Positions 18,223 through 20,601 of a DNA stretch of 20,601 bases are shown here, piece by piece (position 1 is the stretch's first letter; every line of letters begins with the position of its first letter). Location of the stretch: positions 85,234 to 105,834 of the forward strand of contig WELB01000271.1 in assembly GCA_009602725.1 (NCBI GenBank), given 5' to 3'. Source of the DNA: Spirogloea muscicola. Lineage: Eukaryota > Streptophyta > Zygnematophyceae > Spirogloeales > Spirogloeaceae. The notes beneath the pieces were generated by a model that searched no databases, was not told the origin of the DNA, and saw only the letters and a program-made list of their open reading frames with translations. A program made the translations under genes and the position numbers.

Positions 18223-18450
18223 TAAAGGGCGATGGCTGTGATTGGCCAGTCCAGAGAAAAGAACGAACAAACGTCGAAGGGGCCAGAAAAGCCCTAAAGC
18301 AACACGGTGACTCAAGTGGCCACTGGGTGCTCATATCTCCTGATGAGCAGCCGCAGGTCAGACGCAATAGTAGTCGGATAGCGGGTCCCCATTCATAGCC
18401 AGAGGCTGTTGTTGGGAGTGAACCTGAGCTGTCGTGACTGTAGCGATTGG
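18223..18450 (-). mobile_element. Diverged retrotransposon tail
   Basis: Minus strand: an ORF-end relic (RLLLRLTCGCSSG, out of frame with SDLRLLIRRYEH) near 18340-18370, then CTTCGACGTTTGTTCGTTC and CTGGACTGGCCAATCACAGC. The order matches the tails elsewhere, with heavy substitution. Confidence 0.45.
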
Positions 18451-18869
18451 CAGTCAGTTGGCCTACCGGGAGCAATTGCTCTGATTGTCTGAAAGCAGGC
18501 CAAATGCACATAATAGTGGCTGCAAGATGGCCTTTCACATCTCCATCCGCGCACCATGGACATGTAATAGTGGCTATGGTAGTAAGTGGTCGCTCCTCCT
18601 GCAGCGTCTTGCTCAGCGGGTCTGTGCACGCGTCCGTTGTTAGGGTGAAAGACGTGTGTTGAGTGATGGAGGACCTATCTGCACCTTACATTGGTACAGA
18701 TGTACGCCACCTGCGGCCAAAGCCGACCAGCTTAAGAGCGGGGCAGCAAGTAGAGGTCGCTGATTCATGTCCAAACGGACCTGATACTCCCAAGCCTTTT
18801 TGGTACCACAGTAAGCTCGTCCACTGCTCTGGTGTAAAGCCTGAGCCTGAGCTCGCTGCAAACAGGCTG

Positions 18870-19388
18870 ACACGGCAGCACAAGAAGCGACAGAATGTCT
18901 GCTGGCAAGCCCATCTCAGCTGGAAGCACCATCGCCGTGCAGATTAGGAATATTGTCAAGTAGGTCATTGAAAGGAGGACCTCTGCAAGCAAACTTGTCG
19001 AATGTGGCTGGTAGGAGGTGATCGCAGCTGGCATGATGCACTATCTGTGATCTGCATTACCCACGTGGGCCGGCAGAAAGAAGAATGTGGCGGCTGATAT
19101 AAAAGAGAGCGTGGCCAACAATGTAGGTCGCCGCTGGACATTTGCACGGTTACGTACCACATCGACCGAGGCACAAGGTCTTCCGCCAGGTCGCACACCT
19201 ACAATGTCGATGGTGCGACGGTGGTGGCGTCCAAGAGCGTCCGGGGTTATTGATATGATTTTGTTAACCTGCACAAGTGCGTGGCAGTCAGCGTCGCGCA
19301 TCAAGCTCCGGATGTTTTCTCGAACTTTTGGGTGTGGCCGGCCCGCCGTGGTCCCCTCCCTCCCTCCTCCCGTTGATACTAAAGTCAC
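18870..19388 (-). pseudogene. Possible fragment of a pentameric ligand-gated ion channel
   Basis: The minus strand is open from 19388 through a donor at 19060 (GTGG|GTAATG). An acceptor after CTTGCAG lets an in-phase exon start at 18982; the intron would be 78 bases. The join reads ANVQRRPTLLATLSFISAAT, FFFLPAHVEVLLSMTYLTIF, LICTAMVLPAEMGLPADILS. The RRP before a hydrophobic helix ending in LP, then a second helix with VLLSMT...LP, recalls M1-M2 of Cys-loop-type channels. The M1-M2 link is about six residues shorter than usual and the proline inside M1 is missing. No ligand-binding domain is seen: retroelements begin within about 250 bases upstream. It could be an unrelated membrane protein or a mis-modelled exon pair. 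Confidence 0.25.
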
Positions 19389-19430
19389 AATGTTACCTTA
19401 GCCACCTTAGCATAGGGCTTCGTTTTATGT

Positions 19431-19568
19431 AGGCCTACTTTTGCACTGCCTTTTGCCTGAACAATGTGCTGGCTTGTATTGGCCTCCCTGTCACTATGTA
19501 GGCCTATTTTTGCACTGCCTTTTGCCTGAACAATGTGTTGGCTTGTATTGGCCTCCCTATCATCTTAT
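19431..19568. repeat. Two-copy tandem repeat, period 69
   Basis: AGGCCTACTTTTGCACTGCC, TTTTGCCTGAACAATGTG and TTGTATTGGCCTCCCT occur at 19431 and again at 19500 with few differences. The end of the unit (ATTGGCCTCCCT..ATCATGCGCAC) also occurs at 12975-13010, so the unit derives from a dispersed repeat. Confidence 0.85.
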
Positions 19569-19604
19569 GCGCACGGCGCCCCCCCTCCCCCCCCCCCCTT
19601 ATTT

Positions 19605-19700
19605 AGAAGAAAGTGCGGCCAATGAACTGGTGTCTGTGAGAGGCCAGCCCAAAGGAATGGACAAGGTCTGAAGGAGCCGGATGGTGCAGAAAGCAAAGTA
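19605..19700 (-). mobile_element. Retrotransposon tail, 3'-UTR subfamily 2
   Basis: Minus strand: CTGCACCATCCGGCTCCTTC, AGACCTTGTCCATTCCTTTG, GGCTGGCCTCTCACAGACAC and terminus TTGGCCGCACTTTCTTC at 19606-19622. It is nearly identical to 1172-1229 but keeps the true 3' end that is missing there. Confidence 0.75.
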
Positions 19701-19706
19701 CAATCC

Positions 19707-19758
19707 CTTGCCTTTTTACTTGCCATTTTGGCCTTCGTTATGTTTCAAATACACGAAA
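19707..19758 (+). repeat. GGCC-family dispersed repeat, copy 4
   Basis: TTGCCTTTTTACTTGCCATT, TTGGCCTTCGTTATGTTTC and AAATACACGAAAG match the copies at 851, 1348 and 11996. It directly follows a subfamily 2 tail. Confidence 0.6.
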
Positions 19759-19841
19759 GTCACCCCCCGGCAGCTCGCCGGCACCCCGGCCTGCCACCCC
19801 TTCCCAACCTCCCTCCTCCCTCCCTCCACCTCAGGCCCGAT

Positions 19842-19880
19842 CAAGAAAGTGCTCGCCCACAGAGGGTAGGGGCTGGGCAA
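19842..19880 (-). mobile_element. Short retrotransposon 3' end
   Basis: The plus strand reads CAAGAAAGTGCTCGCCCACA then GAGGGTAGGGGCTGG, the reversed terminus of subfamily 1. It ends where a plus-strand copy begins. Confidence 0.65.
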
Positions 19881-20370
19881 CGCTGCGGCGTTGCCACGCT
19901 GCGGCGAAAGCCGCTCGCTGCAAGGCGCAAACACTCCGACCACCCGGCTCGGGACGAGTTCGTACCCCTGGCCGTGGACGTGCACGGGGCTCTTGGGTCC
20001 TAGTGGCTCGACCTGCAGCCAGCGGCGTGCTGGCCAGGCTTGTGCGGCGCGCTGTGTCCCACAGGCGAGGTGAGCCAGCTGATCTCAACGCCGCTGGCTC
20101 GTGGGCCCAGGTCTGTCGCATGCGTTTGTCAGTCTCCCTCCAGCGGTCTTGGCCCACGTCTTGCATCTGCATGCCGGCCGTGCTCTCGCTGCAACCTCTG
20201 GCTTTCGTCATGGGGATAGTTTTCCGGCAGCTAGTCTGTCGGATTTGACGCTCTTCACTCGTAGATGTTGAGTGATTCATCCTACACCCGTTCTAACTTA
20301 CCGCTGTAGGCCCCACTGATATTTGCTTTGCCGGCCGCTCTTCTCTATAGGCCAGCGACCCCTTTTCTTT
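19881..20370 (+). mobile_element. Retrotransposon copy with decayed ORF end
   Basis: Plus strand: RRKPLAARRKHSDHPARDEF then VPLAVDVHGALGS with a stop. A frame change leads to LARLVRRAVSHRRGEPADLN, AAGSWAQVCRMRLSVSLQRS and a relic of the end at 20180-20250. A UTR resembling subfamily 3 follows to about 20370 (TTTGCTTTGCCGGCCGCTCT, TCTCTATAGGCCAGCG). Stops and frameshifts show it is inactive. Confidence 0.7.
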
Positions 20371-20438
20371 TCATTTCTCTCTCTTACTTGCCCCGCGGTC
20401 GTCCTTCGGATATTTATAACAGCTTTGACCTGTACCTG

Positions 20439-20480
20439 CGAAGAAGTGCTCGCCCATTGAGAAGAGGGGCTGGCAAAGGC
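20439..20480 (-). mobile_element. Short retrotransposon 3' end, subfamily 3
   Basis: The plus strand reads CGAAGAAGTGCTCGCCCATT, GAGAAGAGGGGCTGGCAAAG, the reversed terminus of subfamily 3 up to the middle of the hairpin. Confidence 0.65.
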
Positions 20481-20509
20481 TGCGAAGCTCCATCTCTTTG
20501 GCAACCGAG

Positions 20510-20580
20510 AGTGTCGCGGCCGCCGCCGGTCGCCGGTCGCCGGTCGCTGGTCGAGGGCGCCGCCGCCGCCGCCGCCGCCC
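20510..20580. repeat. CGCCGGT and GCC short tandem repeats
   Basis: Three to four GTCGCCG units are followed by a GCC run of about seven repeats. GC-rich sequence of this kind lies upstream of the other genes in this window, so a promoter or first exon of a gene to the right is possible but not shown. Confidence 0.7.
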
Positions 20581-20601
20581 CTCCTAAACCCCGGGCCGCC
20601 G

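Overview
This is nuclear DNA from an intron-rich photosynthetic eukaryote, most likely a green alga. The evidence is a land-plant-type ferric reductase (FRO) gene, a plant-like PDS5 first exon, GC-rich start contexts (GCCATGGC), introns of about 90-390 bases ending mostly in TGCAG, and TGTAA polyadenylation-like motifs after the stop codons. I cannot name the genus. No prokaryotic operons, rRNA, tRNA or CRISPR arrays were seen.

Two complete genes could be assembled exon by exon, both on the minus strand. The first (9418 to 4579, 13 exons, 738 codons) is a FRO-family ferric-chelate reductase with four haem-spaced histidines, a HPFS FAD motif, a GGIGITP nucleotide motif and the family's carboxy-terminal membrane pair. 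The second (16581 to 14720, 6 exons, 410 codons) is a type III polyketide synthase of the chalcone synthase superfamily with a Cys193-His330-Asn363 triad. At the left edge, 259-137 on the minus strand looks like the first exon of a PDS5-type cohesin cofactor. A (GA)47 microsatellite lies in its first intron.

Most of the rest is a graveyard of 5'-truncated non-LTR retrotransposons: 577-2775, 9797-12960, 13960-14155, 18223-18450 and 19605-20480. The copies keep only the last part of the ORF (PLAxDxHG ... RMRLAVSLQRS ... SDLRLLxRGY-stop) and the 3' UTR. At least four 3'-UTR subfamilies occur. All contain a small GGCTG...CAGCC hairpin, and the best resolved ones end in ACTTTCTTC rather than poly(A). 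Copies lie in both orientations and are inserted into or beside each other. A second short repeat (GGCCATTTTGGCC core) occurs four times, always next to these elements.

Minor items are a possible fragment of a membrane protein resembling the first helices of a pentameric ligand-gated channel (19388-18870, minus), a doubtful small ORF converging on the ferric reductase gene (4091-4330), a 600-base pyrimidine-rich tract upstream of the polyketide synthase, and several tandem duplications. The two intact genes need not act together: one serves iron uptake or redox, the other polyketide synthesis.
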